Positions 38,108 through 47,313 of a DNA stretch of 64,000 nucleotides are shown piece after piece. Each line of letters begins with the position of its first letter. Within the stretch, counting starts at the first letter, position 1. The stretch is from contig NZ_AP019846.1 in the NCBI RefSeq assembly GCF_007990635.1, positions 1,178,001-1,242,000 on the forward strand, given 5' to 3'. The DNA comes from Leptotrichia hongkongensis (GTDB lineage: Bacteria > Fusobacteriota > Fusobacteriia > Fusobacteriales > Leptotrichiaceae). The notes below the pieces were generated by a model. That model was not told the origin of the DNA and did not search any database. It saw only the letters and a list, made by a program, of their open reading frames with translations. The position numbers were made by a program, and so were the translations under genes.

Positions 38108-38938
38108 CTAAAAAACTGCTATTTCATCAATTTTTACTGTTTCATCAACATTTACAACTCCAAAATGATTTTCCCAAAATACTTTTAATTCCATTCCAAG
38201 TTCCAGGAACAGTAATTCCAAAGTCTTTATTTTTGCAATATTTACCTTATTTTTTGGTTTATTTATATAAACTATTATTTTATTTCTTTCTGATTTTTGT
38301 CTATAAATAAGAGAATCAATAAAAAAATATTTTATTCCCAATCTAAAATTTTTCATGCAATTTACATTATTTATTTTTTCATTATAAATTAAAAGTGCTA
38401 TATATTGCTGTTCTTCGCTATTCAAAAATAAAAAATACTTTTTCAAGCTTATTCCTAGAATTCCTTTTTTTATATCTTCCAAAATTTTTTCGCAAATAAC
38501 ATCAATTACCGTTGTTCCACTCACAAAATCAAGTTCCTGCAAATAATTTATCGCATTATTTTCAATATTTTTCTTAAAATTTCTTAAAACTGATATATTT
38601 TCCTTTTCTTCTTTAACTATGTTGTTCCTACGTCTAAAACTATTTATTTTAGACTCTTTTTTAGGTACATTCTCCATTGTCAGATTTTTAATTTTAGTAT
38701 CTTTCTCCAGTTTATTTTCAAACTCAAAAAAATTATTATAATAATTCACAAAACTGGTAAAAATCTTATTAAATCTCACATAAGGATTCACTTTTACAGT
38801 CTTGTTTTTTTCAAATTTATTATTCAAAAAATCTGCATTTACCTCGATATATGCCGAAACGTTATTTCCCAGTTCAAATTGCACATTTGGAGGAACTGCC
38901 CATATATATGCGTATCCTTTTTTATTTTTATTCGCCAT
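38108..38938 (-). CDS. uncharacterised protein of the VgrG/Hcp-like cluster
   Basis: A 276-aa protein starting MANKNKKGYAYIWAVPPNVQ. I prefer the ATG at 38938 because AGGGGG lies upstream; the frame is open to 38974. The N-terminal 60 residues look like a small beta-rich domain. A charged linker (about 100-130) follows, then a helical C-terminal half. The last residues, FWENHFGVVNVDETVKIDEI, look like a conserved end. There is no signal or membrane segment. It overlaps the end of the upstream 425-aa frame by 11 bp and precedes the tube-like gene by 21 bp. Function unknown. Confidence 0.6.
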   Translation of the reverse strand: MANKNKKGYAYIWAVPPNVQFELGNNVSAYIEVNADFLNNKFEKNKTVKVNPYVRFNKIFTSFVNYYNNFFEFENKLEKDTKIKNLTMENVPKKESKINSFRRRNNIVKEEKENISVLRNFKKNIENNAINYLQELDFVSGTTVIDVICEKILEDIKKGILGISLKKYFLFLNSEEQQYIALLIYNEKINNVNCMKNFRLGIKYFFIDSLIYRQKSERNKIIVYINKPKNKVNIAKIKTLELLFLELGMELKVFWENHFGVVNVDETVKIDEIAVF

Positions 38939-40203
38939 ACAGGTACCCCCTGCATTCAAATTCATTATAGTCATTTTGAATTTCTGAAATTAAAAAACTC
39001 ACTTTATCTTCTGAATAATCATCAAAATCCTTTATTTCCACAAACAAATTCATCTTTGGCTTTTTATCAGAATATCCCTTTTGAAAATCATTTTTCAAAC
39101 TTTCATTACAGTCATAAGTATCTATATTTTTTTCAATGTTTTCTTTAAAATTAATATCTTTTAACAAAATTTTATCTTTTGTAAATTCATATTCCAAAAA
39201 TATTTTTCTAAAAATGCACGGCTTCTAGTATTTCTATTTTTTGTTTGAATTTTATCGATAAAGCTCTTATTTCTAAAATTTGTAAAATGAAAATAATTTT
39301 CCTGATTCTCGCTACTTTTTCCATAAAGTTCAAGAATTTTTATGCATTTTTCGATTGGCTTTACTGAAAATACATCCCAAATATCGCCTTTATTTTTCTT
39401 TGAAAGAATATTTAATTTGTTTTTTCCGCTGTAATAGCAACACAAAATATCTTGATTTTCATTATTTGATACCAAAATCTGTTCATCACTTTCAAAATTT
39501 ATTGTATATTCAAAAGATATGTCAATTTTTGTCGGACGTACAAAAATGGTGCTTATTATATTTTTCTTTTCAATATTCCAAAGCAATTCCCTATCTCTTA
39601 GAGCTTTATCCTGAATTTCTTCAAAATCATAAGTAATCTCATATTTTCCATTTTGAATTTTCTCCAAAATATCCTGCGACATATCAAAACCATACTCAGC
39701 CAGTTTAATCTTATAACACCTCATAAAATGCGCCATATTAATAGTTTTCCATTTTTTCCATTAAGTTCAAAAGAATTATACAATTTTTTTATTTCGTCAA
39801 AATATCTCTCATCTTTTACAAACCTGACTTTAACCTCATAATTATCTCCGTCAATGTCTATCCATCCAAAAAATTCTCTTTCCAAAACCTCATTAATCTT
39901 ACGTAAATCCAAATTTAAATAGACATTTTCTAAATAAATATCCTTATAATTCTCATCAATAATATCTATTTTATCAACCACAGGAAAAAACACTCCATCC
40001 ATTTTAAATACATCTTCTTTTTCCACTAGTACTGTTTCAACAAAAATATCTTCATATTCGGAACTCTCATTAATTTTTGCTTCTAAAAACTTATCTTTGA
40101 TTTCCCGAAATCTCTCCTGCATCTCCACATTCATCTCAAAAAACATCTCTCTCAGACTTTTTCCAAGCATTTCTTTCTCAAAAATTTCATTCTCTCTATT
40201 CAT
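38928..40203 (-). pseudogene. uncharacterised 425-aa cluster protein, two frameshifts as read
   Basis: Three overlapping frames (40203-39721, 39736-39161, 39197-38928) read as one protein if two bases are restored. One more A in the run at 39752-39757 (plus-strand T6) gives ELNGKKWKTINMAHFMRCYK across the first junction. One more A in the run at 39203-39207 gives SRAFLEKIFLEYEFTKDKIL across the second. Both joins read smoothly and avoid implausible ends. The N-terminal part is acidic and starts MNRENEIFEKEMLGKSLREM after a GGAGGGG ribosome-binding sequence. No family is recognised. Alternatively the three are separate overlapping genes, which I find less likely. Confidence 0.6.
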
Positions 40204-40317
40204 AACCCCTCCAATATTTAATTACATTTTAATTTTATCATATAATTAAATTTTTTTCAAATATTTTTATTTATTTTTTAATTTTTAAAAAATATAAAAT
40301 TTTAAACCTTTACATTA

Positions 40318-40346
40318 TTGTAAAACTGCAAAAAAAATGATAAAAT
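40318..40346 (+). promoter_or_regulatory. predicted sigma70 promoter of udk
   Basis: TTGTAA (40318-40323) and TAAAAT (40341-40346) are separated by 17 bp, about 79 bp upstream of the udk start. Confidence 0.5.
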
Positions 40347-40424
40347 TATAAAAAAATACAACAATATACAATTCTTCTAAAAAATTCAAAAATTACAAAA
40401 ATCTATTCAGGAGGAAATATTTTT

Positions 40425-41066
40425 ATGAGCTATCAAACTATAATTGTTGGAATTGCTGGAGGTACTGGTTCTGGTAAGACTAGTGTAACTCAAGCTATTA
40501 TCAAAAATTTAGAAAGAACGGGAATTCATTCGATTTTGCTGGAACAAGATTCTTATTATAAGAGAAATGATCATCTAACTTATGAAGAAAGGGCTAAGTT
40601 AAATTATGATCATCCTGATGCAATTGATTTTAACTTGCTCGAAAAGCATATACTGGCATTAAAAGATGGAAAATCTATCGAAAAGCCTATTTATGATTTC
40701 CAGGTTCACAACAGGGTTAATGAAACTCAGCATATTGAACCTGCAAATATAATCATTGTTGAAGGTATTTTAGTACTTGCAATGGAAAAAATCAGAAGTC
40801 TTTTTGATACAAAAATTTTTGTTGACACTGATGATGATGAAAGGCTGCTTAGAAGAATTGAGCGGGATTTAAACGAGCGGGCAAGAAGTTTTGAAAGTAT
40901 AAAAAATCAATATATTGATACTGTAAAGCCTATGCACTTGGAGTTTGTTGAACCTTCCAAAAGATATGCTGATGTTATAATTCCGCGTGGAAAAGACAAC
41001 AAAGTCGGTATAAACATGGTAGCAAGCAGACTTAGATATTTATTTAACAAAATGAATCAAAAATAA
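40425..41066 (+). CDS. udk: uridine kinase
   Basis: Udk phosphorylates uridine and cytidine in pyrimidine salvage. The 213-aa protein has the P-loop GIAGGTGSGKTSVTQAI (about 9-25), the substrate region EQDSYYKRNDHLTYEERAKL with the DHPDAID motif, and RRIERDLNERARSFES, all typical. A CAGGAGGAAA ribosome-binding sequence precedes the ATG. It is the first of three plus-strand genes lying between two minus-strand parts of the VgrG/Hcp-like region. Confidence 0.96.
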   Translation: MSYQTIIVGIAGGTGSGKTSVTQAIIKNLERTGIHSILLEQDSYYKRNDHLTYEERAKLNYDHPDAIDFNLLEKHILALKDGKSIEKPIYDFQVHNRVNETQHIEPANIIIVEGILVLAMEKIRSLFDTKIFVDTDDDERLLRRIERDLNERARSFESIKNQYIDTVKPMHLEFVEPSKRYADVIIPRGKDNKVGINMVASRLRYLFNKMNQK

Positions 41067-41120
41067 AAATAATAAAATGAAAGGAGTGTATGATTCTTAA
41101 ATTATCATACAAAAAATATT

Positions 41121-42458
41121 ATGAAAATAGTTGTAATTGGAGGCGGAGCAGCTGGAATGATGTTTTCGACTCAATATAAAAAAGCAAATCCTGAAGATGA
41201 GGTTATTTTATTTGAAAAATCCTCTTATGTAGCTTGGGCTGGATGTCCAACACCTTATTTCATTGCTGATGAATTGAAGAAAAGTGATGTTCTGCACGGA
41301 ACACCTGAAGATTTTATAAATCGTGGAATTGAAGTAAAAATTCATCACGAAGTTACAGAAATAAATTTTCAAAATAAAACTATAACAGTAAAAGGAGATG
41401 AAATTAATGGAATAATCTTTTACGACAAACTAGTAATTGCCGTTGGGGCAAAATCATTTGTGCCAAATATTACTGGATATTCAAAGGATCTGGAAAATGT
41501 GTTTACTTTATCTCATGCAGAACATGCCTTTAAAATAAAAGATTATCTTAATGAAAATAAATCAAAATTAAAAAATGCAGTTGTTATAGGAGCTGGTTTC
41601 ATTGGGCTTGAAATGGCTGAATCATTCAGAAAAAATGGATTAAACGTTACACTTATTGAAAAGGCTGATCAAATTTTTCCAAATGTTTCTGAAAACTTGA
41701 AAAAAAGAATTTATAAAGAAATAGAAAATAATGATGTTGAATTAAAATTAAACTCTGGTGTTTCAGAAATAATTTCTGAAAATAATATAACAAAATCAGT
41801 AAAATTGGATAATGGGGAAACTGTAGACTTTGATATTGCACTATTTAGTATTGGAATTACTCCAAACATTGATTTCTTACCAAAAGAATTAAAAACTGAT
41901 TCTGGGAAAATTGTTGTAAATGATAAATTTGAGACAAATATTAAAGATGTATATGCCATTGGAGATTGCGTTTTTAACAAATATTACAAAACTGATAGAA
42001 ATTTATATGCTCCATTTGGAGATGTAGCAAACAAGCATGGAATGTTCCTTGCAAAACACTTATCTGGAAAAGATGTGAGCTGGAAAGGGTTAATCCGTTC
42101 TTTTGCAACTTCATTTTATGATGTAAAACTAGCACAAACTGGACTTTCTCTAAAAGAAGCTCTGCAATTAGGATACAATGCCGATGTAGTTTCAATGAAA
42201 GCAATGTATAAAAATTCTGGCTTTGAAGACTCTGTTCCTGCAAGTGCCGAAATTATTTACGATAAAGACAGAAAAATTGTTCTTGGTGGAGCAATGGTAG
42301 GAAAAGAAGCAGTAGCACAATTTGTAGATCAAATGGCTATTGTTATTGCTCTTGAAACACCTATTGAAAAATTCATAGAAATTGACTTTGCATATTCCCC
42401 AACAAATGCAAGTGTTTGGAATCCGTTATTAGTAACATATAGAAAAGTTATTAAATAA
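41121..42458 (+). CDS. FAD-dependent CoA-disulfide reductase / NADH oxidase family protein
   Basis: A 445-aa pyridine nucleotide-disulphide oxidoreductase. FAD binds at VIGGGAAGMMFSTQY (about 5-19) and the single redox Cys42 lies in AWAGCPTPYF. The NAD(P)-binding motif is in VVIGAGFIGLEMAESF, and the second FAD motif in YAIGDCVF. A C-terminal dimerisation domain ends with IDFAYSPTNASVWNPLLV, as in CoA-disulfide reductases and NADH oxidases. The two functions cannot be separated by eye; either supports oxygen or disulfide stress defence. A potassium channel gene follows 13 bp on. Confidence 0.9.
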   Translation: MKIVVIGGGAAGMMFSTQYKKANPEDEVILFEKSSYVAWAGCPTPYFIADELKKSDVLHGTPEDFINRGIEVKIHHEVTEINFQNKTITVKGDEINGIIFYDKLVIAVGAKSFVPNITGYSKDLENVFTLSHAEHAFKIKDYLNENKSKLKNAVVIGAGFIGLEMAESFRKNGLNVTLIEKADQIFPNVSENLKKRIYKEIENNDVELKLNSGVSEIISENNITKSVKLDNGETVDFDIALFSIGITPNIDFLPKELKTDSGKIVVNDKFETNIKDVYAIGDCVFNKYYKTDRNLYAPFGDVANKHGMFLAKHLSGKDVSWKGLIRSFATSFYDVKLAQTGLSLKEALQLGYNADVVSMKAMYKNSGFEDSVPASAEIIYDKDRKIVLGGAMVGKEAVAQFVDQMAIVIALETPIEKFIEIDFAYSPTNASVWNPLLVTYRKVIK

Positions 42459-42471
42459 AACAGGAGTTTTT

Positions 42472-43254
42472 ATGAAAAAGAAAATTGAAAAATTACATAA
42501 AAACAAAAGATTTCGTATAAGTTATCAGGTTATTTTTATTTTCTTGGCATTATACAGCTTTGTCACTACACTTTTAGATTTACATGGCGATATTAGCATT
42601 TTTAATAATCCAATCCTGGAATTTATTGATGTATCAATTTATTTAATTTTTGCAGTGGATTATTTTATACGTTTTACAAATTCAGACAATAAATTAGATT
42701 TTATTGAAAGCAATATTCCTGATTTAATCTCAATTATTCCGTATTATTCTATTTTTAGGCTATTCAGAATTTTTAAGATTAGACGTTTAGCAAGAGTTTT
42801 TAAGCATTTAAAGCTGACAAAAGCTTATTTGTCTGTAAAAAAATTCTACAAAAAAATAAAAAAAATCTTGAGAGCAAATGGACTTATTTATTTGTTAATA
42901 TTTGCTGTACTTGGAATCATAGTATCTGCCCTAATAGTTTCCTATGTCGAAAAACTCTCTTATTTTAATAGCCTATGGTGGGCTTTTATAACTGCAACTA
43001 CTGTTGGTTATGGAGATGTCTATCCGCATACATTTATTGGAAGAATAATTGCTATTTTTCTGATACTGATTGGAATGGGAACTTTTGGAATGATTACGGG
43101 AGCAATCACGAGTTATTTCTTAAATCGGCAAACTGATTTAATTCCAGATGATGATTTAGATGAATATGTTTTAAACTCCCAAAATTACACAGATACAGAA
43201 AAACGGGAAATTATAACTTTTATACAATTTATAAGAAACAAAAGAAAAAAATAA
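42472..43254 (+). CDS. voltage-gated-type potassium channel
   Basis: A 260-aa six-segment-like channel. Hydrophobic segments lie at about 19-36, 50-66 and 82-95. An S4-like helix (about 96-112) has Arg or Lys every third residue (R96, R99, K102, R105, R108). The pore domain has a helix around 138-158, the selectivity filter TTVGYGD at 176-182, and a last helix (about 189-212). A short C-terminal tail has no RCK domain. It is likely a K+-selective, voltage-sensitive channel in the inner membrane. It is tightly linked (13 bp) to the flavoprotein gene upstream; a CAGGAG site precedes the ATG. Confidence 0.88.
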   Translation: MKKKIEKLHKNKRFRISYQVIFIFLALYSFVTTLLDLHGDISIFNNPILEFIDVSIYLIFAVDYFIRFTNSDNKLDFIESNIPDLISIIPYYSIFRLFRIFKIRRLARVFKHLKLTKAYLSVKKFYKKIKKILRANGLIYLLIFAVLGIIVSALIVSYVEKLSYFNSLWWAFITATTVGYGDVYPHTFIGRIIAIFLILIGMGTFGMITGAITSYFLNRQTDLIPDDDLDEYVLNSQNYTDTEKREIITFIQFIRNKRKK

Positions 43255-43273
43255 ATTATACTAAAATCTTTTC

Positions 43274-43324
43274 AATACAGGAAGAACAGTAAGCTTTAAC
43301 TAATCTTATTATTCTCCTGTATTT
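43274..43324. terminator. bidirectional intrinsic terminator
   Basis: AATACAGGA and TCCTGTATT close an imperfect long hairpin and are followed by a T run. It lies between the convergent channel and VgrG-like genes. Confidence 0.75.
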
Positions 43325-43339
43325 TTTTATTAACTGCTA

Positions 43340-44872
43340 TTAATTACTGTGAACTTTTTTCCCTTTAATTCTAACATCTGAACTTAATGATTCCATCGTT
43401 ATTTCCTTCTCTTTCCCAATAATATTTATCTTAGAGCCATAAAAATCAGCATCCCCAATCGACTCTATCCCCAAATAATTATTAGAAGCCACTATCATAT
43501 TTTGATTAGCCTTATTTACAAAATTATCTGCATTTTCAACTATATTTGGTGATTCTACGCTATATTTCTCAGCCGTTTTCACTTCAAAACTGTTCAAATT
43601 CAAGCTAAAATTAAAATCACTCTGATTAACCTGAAAATTTCTTTTGGTATAATCACTAAACCTTCCATTTCCTTTATTGTTTATTGCCCACGACACTTTT
43701 GCAAATCGCTCGTCTTCATTTGGAAAATAAACTTCCACAGTATCATTTACTTCGGGGGTACAGAAAAATCCAGTATTTGTCTGCGAATAAAAAGTCTGAT
43801 AGCTTAATGGAAATCTTTTTATCCCATAATCATCGTAGGCTTTATCATTACTTTCCTCATTGCTTCTTTCCTGAACAATTTTTTTCAGCCCCTCTGAAAA
43901 TCTGACTTCCATTTTCGCAATTCCACCATCTTCAAACACCCGTTCAACATTTGCTTCAATTCTGCACCCTTTTATTTTTTCATTATATTTCTTGAATATG
44001 TGATAACTCTTCATATCTGTTGCCAAAAATTCACTTTTTAAAATAAAATCCTTCAAAAATATCTTAGTTTTTAATACAGAAAAATTGCCTCTATTCCCAC
44101 TAGAATCTTTATCATTTCCTTCATTTTCTATAGCGTTTTCAGAAATAGAAACAGTATCTCCCAAATTTATTACTTTATTTGACTGCACTTTATAATATAG
44201 ATTTTTATAATCTCTTACCAGCGAATAATCTGAAAAATATTTATTTTCCTTCTTAATCTCTCCCATTTCTACGATTCCAAACAATATTATTCCCTGTTCA
44301 ATTACAAACATCCCCGTTTTTAATTGACTTGCAAGTCTTACCAAAAATTCCCAGTCTGTTTCATCAAACTGAACAATCAAACTGCCTATCTGCTTTTTCG
44401 CAATATCAGAATATTTTATTTCCAACTTTTTATCAGCATAATCCTTATTAATCTCATCAATTATATCTGAAAACATTAAATTTCTATCCTGAAAAACCCT
44501 GTACTTTTTCTCGTTTTTCCTGTCAAAAAGCACACTCTTAGAAAACGCCCTCATCAAAATTCTGCACCCATAACTCCCATAATCCAAAATCTCAAAATAA
44601 TCAACAATCCCACTAAAAACTCTTCTTTTGACATCCTTATCTACATTAGCAAGCTCAATTTCAATCCCAACATCTTCCTTTTTAATAATTCTTTCTAAAT
44701 TTTTTCTCTGCTCATCATCCATTTCCAATTGAATTTCCAGCTTCTGATGTTCATTAATATTTTCATCCAACACAAATTCCTGAATCACAAAATTCTCTAA
44801 CTTTGTTTTATTCAGTATGATTCCAATATTTTTCCCTTCATACATATTTTCAACATTTACATCTTTACTCAT
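43340..44872 (-). CDS. VgrG-like / phage spike-baseplate protein (contractile injection system type)
   Basis: A 510-aa protein related to VgrG and phage tail spike proteins (gp27-gp5-like). The N-terminal half (about 20-200) carries the gpD/VgrG-type hallmark QFDETDWEFLVRLASQL (168-184), followed by GMFVIEQG. A gp5-like OB fold follows in the last third (FFCTPEVNDTVEVYFPNEDE, then FAKVSWAINNKG). The C-terminal 80 residues (KTAEKYSVESPNIVENADN onward) look like a beta-helical needle. I start at the ATG at 44872, 5 nt after GAGGTGG; a GTG at 44881 is an alternative. No sheath, tube-baseplate or PAAR gene is adjacent. The role is inferred: piercing tip of a contractile injection or type VI-like device. 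Confidence 0.75.
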   Translation of the reverse strand: MSKDVNVENMYEGKNIGIILNKTKLENFVIQEFVLDENINEHQKLEIQLEMDDEQRKNLERIIKKEDVGIEIELANVDKDVKRRVFSGIVDYFEILDYGSYGCRILMRAFSKSVLFDRKNEKKYRVFQDRNLMFSDIIDEINKDYADKKLEIKYSDIAKKQIGSLIVQFDETDWEFLVRLASQLKTGMFVIEQGIILFGIVEMGEIKKENKYFSDYSLVRDYKNLYYKVQSNKVINLGDTVSISENAIENEGNDKDSSGNRGNFSVLKTKIFLKDFILKSEFLATDMKSYHIFKKYNEKIKGCRIEANVERVFEDGGIAKMEVRFSEGLKKIVQERSNEESNDKAYDDYGIKRFPLSYQTFYSQTNTGFFCTPEVNDTVEVYFPNEDERFAKVSWAINNKGNGRFSDYTKRNFQVNQSDFNFSLNLNSFEVKTAEKYSVESPNIVENADNFVNKANQNMIVASNNYLGIESIGDADFYGSKINIIGKEKEITMESLSSDVRIKGKKVHSN

Positions 44873-45020
44873 TTTTACCACCTCAATTATTTCCTTTTAT
44901 TAATTTTATTTAACAATCATTTTACAGTTTAATCCTTAAGTACAAAAATAAAAGATTTTTAAATTTCAGATTTTTTTGACTAATAATTATTTTTTTATTT
45001 ATATTTTTCAAAATTTTTTT

Positions 45021-45050
45021 AACGTAAGGGCATCAATCGCCATGCCCTTA
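45021..45050 (+). repeat. H1 hairpin repeat, copy 1
   Basis: AACGTAAGGG leads into a perfect 9-bp stem TAAGGGCAT / ATGCCCTTA (45025-45033, 45042-45050) around the loop CAATCGCC. It is followed by CAACCCCCGCTTTACGCAAA, also found at 63.3 kb. Confidence 0.75.
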
Positions 45051-45080
45051 CAACCCCCGCTTTACGCAAAACTTTTTTAT

Positions 45081-45182
45081 AGAAAAAAATAGAACTCGCT
45101 TTTGAATAAAAGTTATTTCAAATATAAATAAACACATCCAATTTATAATTTTATCCAAAAGCTCAAACAGCTATTTTTTTCT
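45081..45182 (-). repeat. H2 hairpin repeat, copy 1
   Basis: A perfect 12-bp stem AGAAAAAAATAG / CTATTTTTTTCT (45081-45092, 45171-45182) encloses a loop. Read on the minus strand, the stem is followed directly by CTGTTTGAGC and closed by GCGAGTT, the H2 core. Confidence 0.65.
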
Positions 45183-45257
45183 AACAAAATTTTGCTTATT
45201 ATTCTTTTTATTATAATTGTTATAATTAAATTTAAAGTGTCGTGATTTTTTTTAAAT

Positions 45258-45303
45258 AAAAACGACTGTTTGAGCGACGTTTTACGTAGCGAGTTTCGTT
45301 TTT
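45258..45303 (+). repeat. H2 hairpin repeat, copy 2
   Basis: AAAAACGA and TCGTTTTT (8 bp) flank the core CTGTTTGAGC (45266-45275) and GCGAGTT (45290-45296 region). The inner part has a small ACG/CGT hairpin. Confidence 0.65.
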
Positions 45304-45335
45304 GTTTCAAAAAAATACTTAGACGAGCGGGGATT

Positions 45336-45365
45336 GTAAAGGGGATGGCAATTGATCCCCTTTAC
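45336..45365 (-). repeat. H1 hairpin repeat, copy 2
   Basis: GTAAAGGGGAT / ATCCCCTTTAC forms a perfect 11-bp stem. On the minus strand the loop reads CAATTGCC and the flank AACGTAAAGG matches copy 1. Confidence 0.75.
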
Positions 45366-45636
45366 GTTATAAAAAGAAAAATTTATAAATTATCAAAAAA
45401 TCTTTATTAACAACAAATCTTCTTGCAAAAATTAGAAATAATTATTAATTTTTATACTTAAGAAAGTATTTTTGTAACAATTTTTATTAATTAAATATTA
45501 ATATATTTTTTATTATACTATATTTTTAATTTAATTTCAATAATTATTATTTATAAAATACGCAACTTAAAATTATTTTGAAAATTATCTTATCAAATTT
45601 CTATTTGTTGCTTAAAACCTAATATTCTCTGTATTC

Positions 45637-46101
45637 TTATTTAGATTTTGAAACTTCATTTAATACGTTAAGTGCTATTTCATTATTTTTATCTAATTTT
45701 AATATTTCTTTGGCTATACTTTCTGCTTCCTCTTCCTTCATTAAACGTTCTGGAAGTCCATAAAAACTTAATAATAATATCAAATTATCAATATTTTTTT
45801 CTAGCGACACTAATTCTCTAGCATGAAAAATTCCAACAGCATAAGCACCCTCCATCCAACATAATGTAAAAGACATTATAACTACTGATAAACTTAACCA
45901 AATTGTATTTTCTGTTTTTTTAAACATATATTGTGTAAAGCCATAAACAGTCAAACTCTCCAATCTATCTGCAATATTAAACCAAATTATATCGTGTATC
46001 TCTTCATTATTCATATTTTTAAATTTTTTTGCTGCTTGCTCATACTTTGCATTCAATATATCTCTTTCTATTTCTTCTAGCATAACTTTATTATATTTCA
46101 T
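45637..46101 (-). CDS. small membrane-anchored protein, unknown function
   Basis: A 154-aa protein with one or two hydrophobic segments in the middle (about 68-90: TIWLSLSVVIMSFTLCWMEG). Helical, charged flanks precede and follow, ending LDKNNEIALNVLNEVSKSK like a TPR end. I recognise no family. It lies between ychF downstream and the VgrG-associated repeat region upstream. An orphan immunity-type protein for a secreted toxin is one possibility, but no toxin is present in the window. A GGAGAAAAAAC site lies upstream. Confidence 0.55.
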   Translation of the reverse strand: MKYNKVMLEEIERDILNAKYEQAAKKFKNMNNEEIHDIIWFNIADRLESLTVYGFTQYMFKKTENTIWLSLSVVIMSFTLCWMEGAYAVGIFHARELVSLEKNIDNLILLLSFYGLPERLMKEEEAESIAKEILKLDKNNEIALNVLNEVSKSK

Positions 46102-46123
46102 AGTTTTTTCTCCTAAAGAATTT

Positions 46124-46165
46124 AAAAAAGCTCCTTAATAAGCAACAAACTTAAAAAAGAGCTTC
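46124..46165 (-). terminator. intrinsic terminator upstream of ychF end / after the 154-aa protein gene
   Basis: The stem AAGCTC / GAGCTT on the minus strand has a loop of about 25 nt and a TTTTTT tail. It lies 21 bp past the stop of ychF (46186), so it terminates the ychF transcript. Confidence 0.7.
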
Positions 46166-46185
46166 TAAAATTAATAAATATTTTC

Positions 46186-47289
46186 TTAAACATTAAATCT
46201 GAAGAACATTACATCCCCATCTTGCACAATGTACTCTTTTCCTTCCAGTCTCATTGCACCTTTTTCTTTTGCACCGTTCCATCCGTTTAGTTCGATGAAT
46301 TTGTCGAAAGATACTACTTCTGCTCTGATAAATCCTTTTTCAATGTCTGTATGAATTTCACTGGCAGATTTTTGAGCGTTTGTTCCTTGTTTTATTGTCC
46401 ATGCTCTTACTTCTTTTACTCCAGCGGTAAAGTATGTGATTAGTCCTAACAATTTGAATCCTGCTCTAATTAGTCTATTTAGGCTTGGTTCTTTTATTCC
46501 TAATTCGTCAATGAACATTTGTCTTTCTTCTTCGTCTTCTATTTCAATTAATTCTGCTTCTACTTTTGCTGAAAAAGTTACTACTTCGCTGTCATACTGC
46601 TTTGCAAATTCACGCACTTTTTTTACGTAATCATTTTCAATTCCAGCCGTCAAGTCTTCTTCCGAAATATTTGCGGCAAACATCATTGGCTTTATTGTCA
46701 AAAATTGATAAACTTTTATTAATTCTTCTTCTCTTTGGGTAAATTCCAATGTTTTTAATAATTTAAATTCTTCTAGATGAACTTTACATCTTTCAAGAAC
46801 TGCAACTAATTCTTTTCCTTCTGCGTTTCCTCCACGAGCCAGCTTCTGATTTTTCTGAATTGCCCTTTCAACTGTGTCTAAATCAGCAAAAATCAATTCT
46901 GCATTAATCGTTTCAATATCTCTTATAGGATCAACGCTTCCTTCAACGTGAATAATATTGTCATCGTCAAAACATCTTACAACCTGACAAATTGCAGCTG
47001 TATTTCTAATGTTTGATAAAAACTGGTTTCCTAGTCCTTCCCCTTTTGATGCGCCTTTTACAAGTCCTGCAATATCTACAAATTCAACTGTCGCTCCAAC
47101 CGTTCTTTCTGGATTAACTACTTTCTCCAAATCTTTTAAACGTGGATCTGGTACGCTTACAAGCCCTACATTTGGCTCAATTGTTGCAAATGGATAGTTT
47201 GCCGCCTCTGCATTCTGTGTTTTTGTTATTGCGTTAAATAATGTTGATTTTCCTACGTTTGGTAATCCTACAATTCCTATTCCTATCAT
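46186..47289 (-). CDS. ychF: ribosome-binding ATPase YchF
   Basis: YchF is an Obg-family protein that prefers ATP and binds ribosomes. The 367-aa sequence has the G1 motif [18 protein letters not shown] (about 5-22), [20 protein letters not shown], and the C-terminal TGS-like domain ([18 protein letters not shown] and [19 protein letters not shown]). It ends [17 protein letters not shown], exactly as in the family. It lies in a minus-strand run with the UDG-like gene 25 bp upstream. Confidence 0.97.
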   Translation of the reverse strand: MIGIGIVGLPNVGKSTLFNAITKTQNAEAANYPFATIEPNVGLVSVPDPRLKDLEKVVNPERTVGATVEFVDIAGLVKGASKGEGLGNQFLSNIRNTAAICQVVRCFDDDNIIHVEGSVDPIRDIETINAELIFADLDTVERAIQKNQKLARGGNAEGKELVAVLERCKVHLEEFKLLKTLEFTQREEELIKVYQFLTIKPMMFAANISEEDLTAGIENDYVKKVREFAKQYDSEVVTFSAKVEAELIEIEDEEERQMFIDELGIKEPSLNRLIRAGFKLLGLITYFTAGVKEVRAWTIKQGTNAQKSASEIHTDIEKGFIRAEVVSFDKFIELNGWNGAKEKGAMRLEGKEYIVQDGDVMFFRFNV

Positions 47290-47313
47290 TCTTATTTTAT
47301 TTCCTTTCTTATT

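Larger units (their letters stand above)
44882..45636. other. 755-bp non-coding repeat-rich region
   Basis: It contains an inverted pair of composite elements: H1 hairpin and H2 hairpin (45021-45182), then H2 and H1 in mirror order (45258-45366). No coding frame was seen. It separates the VgrG-like gene from the 154-aa membrane protein gene upstream. Confidence 0.65.

Noticed and set aside
35972-46101. An island integrated at tRNA-Ser
   Set aside because: The tRNA 3' end faces rplU, not the accessory region, and no integrase or duplicated 3' end is present.
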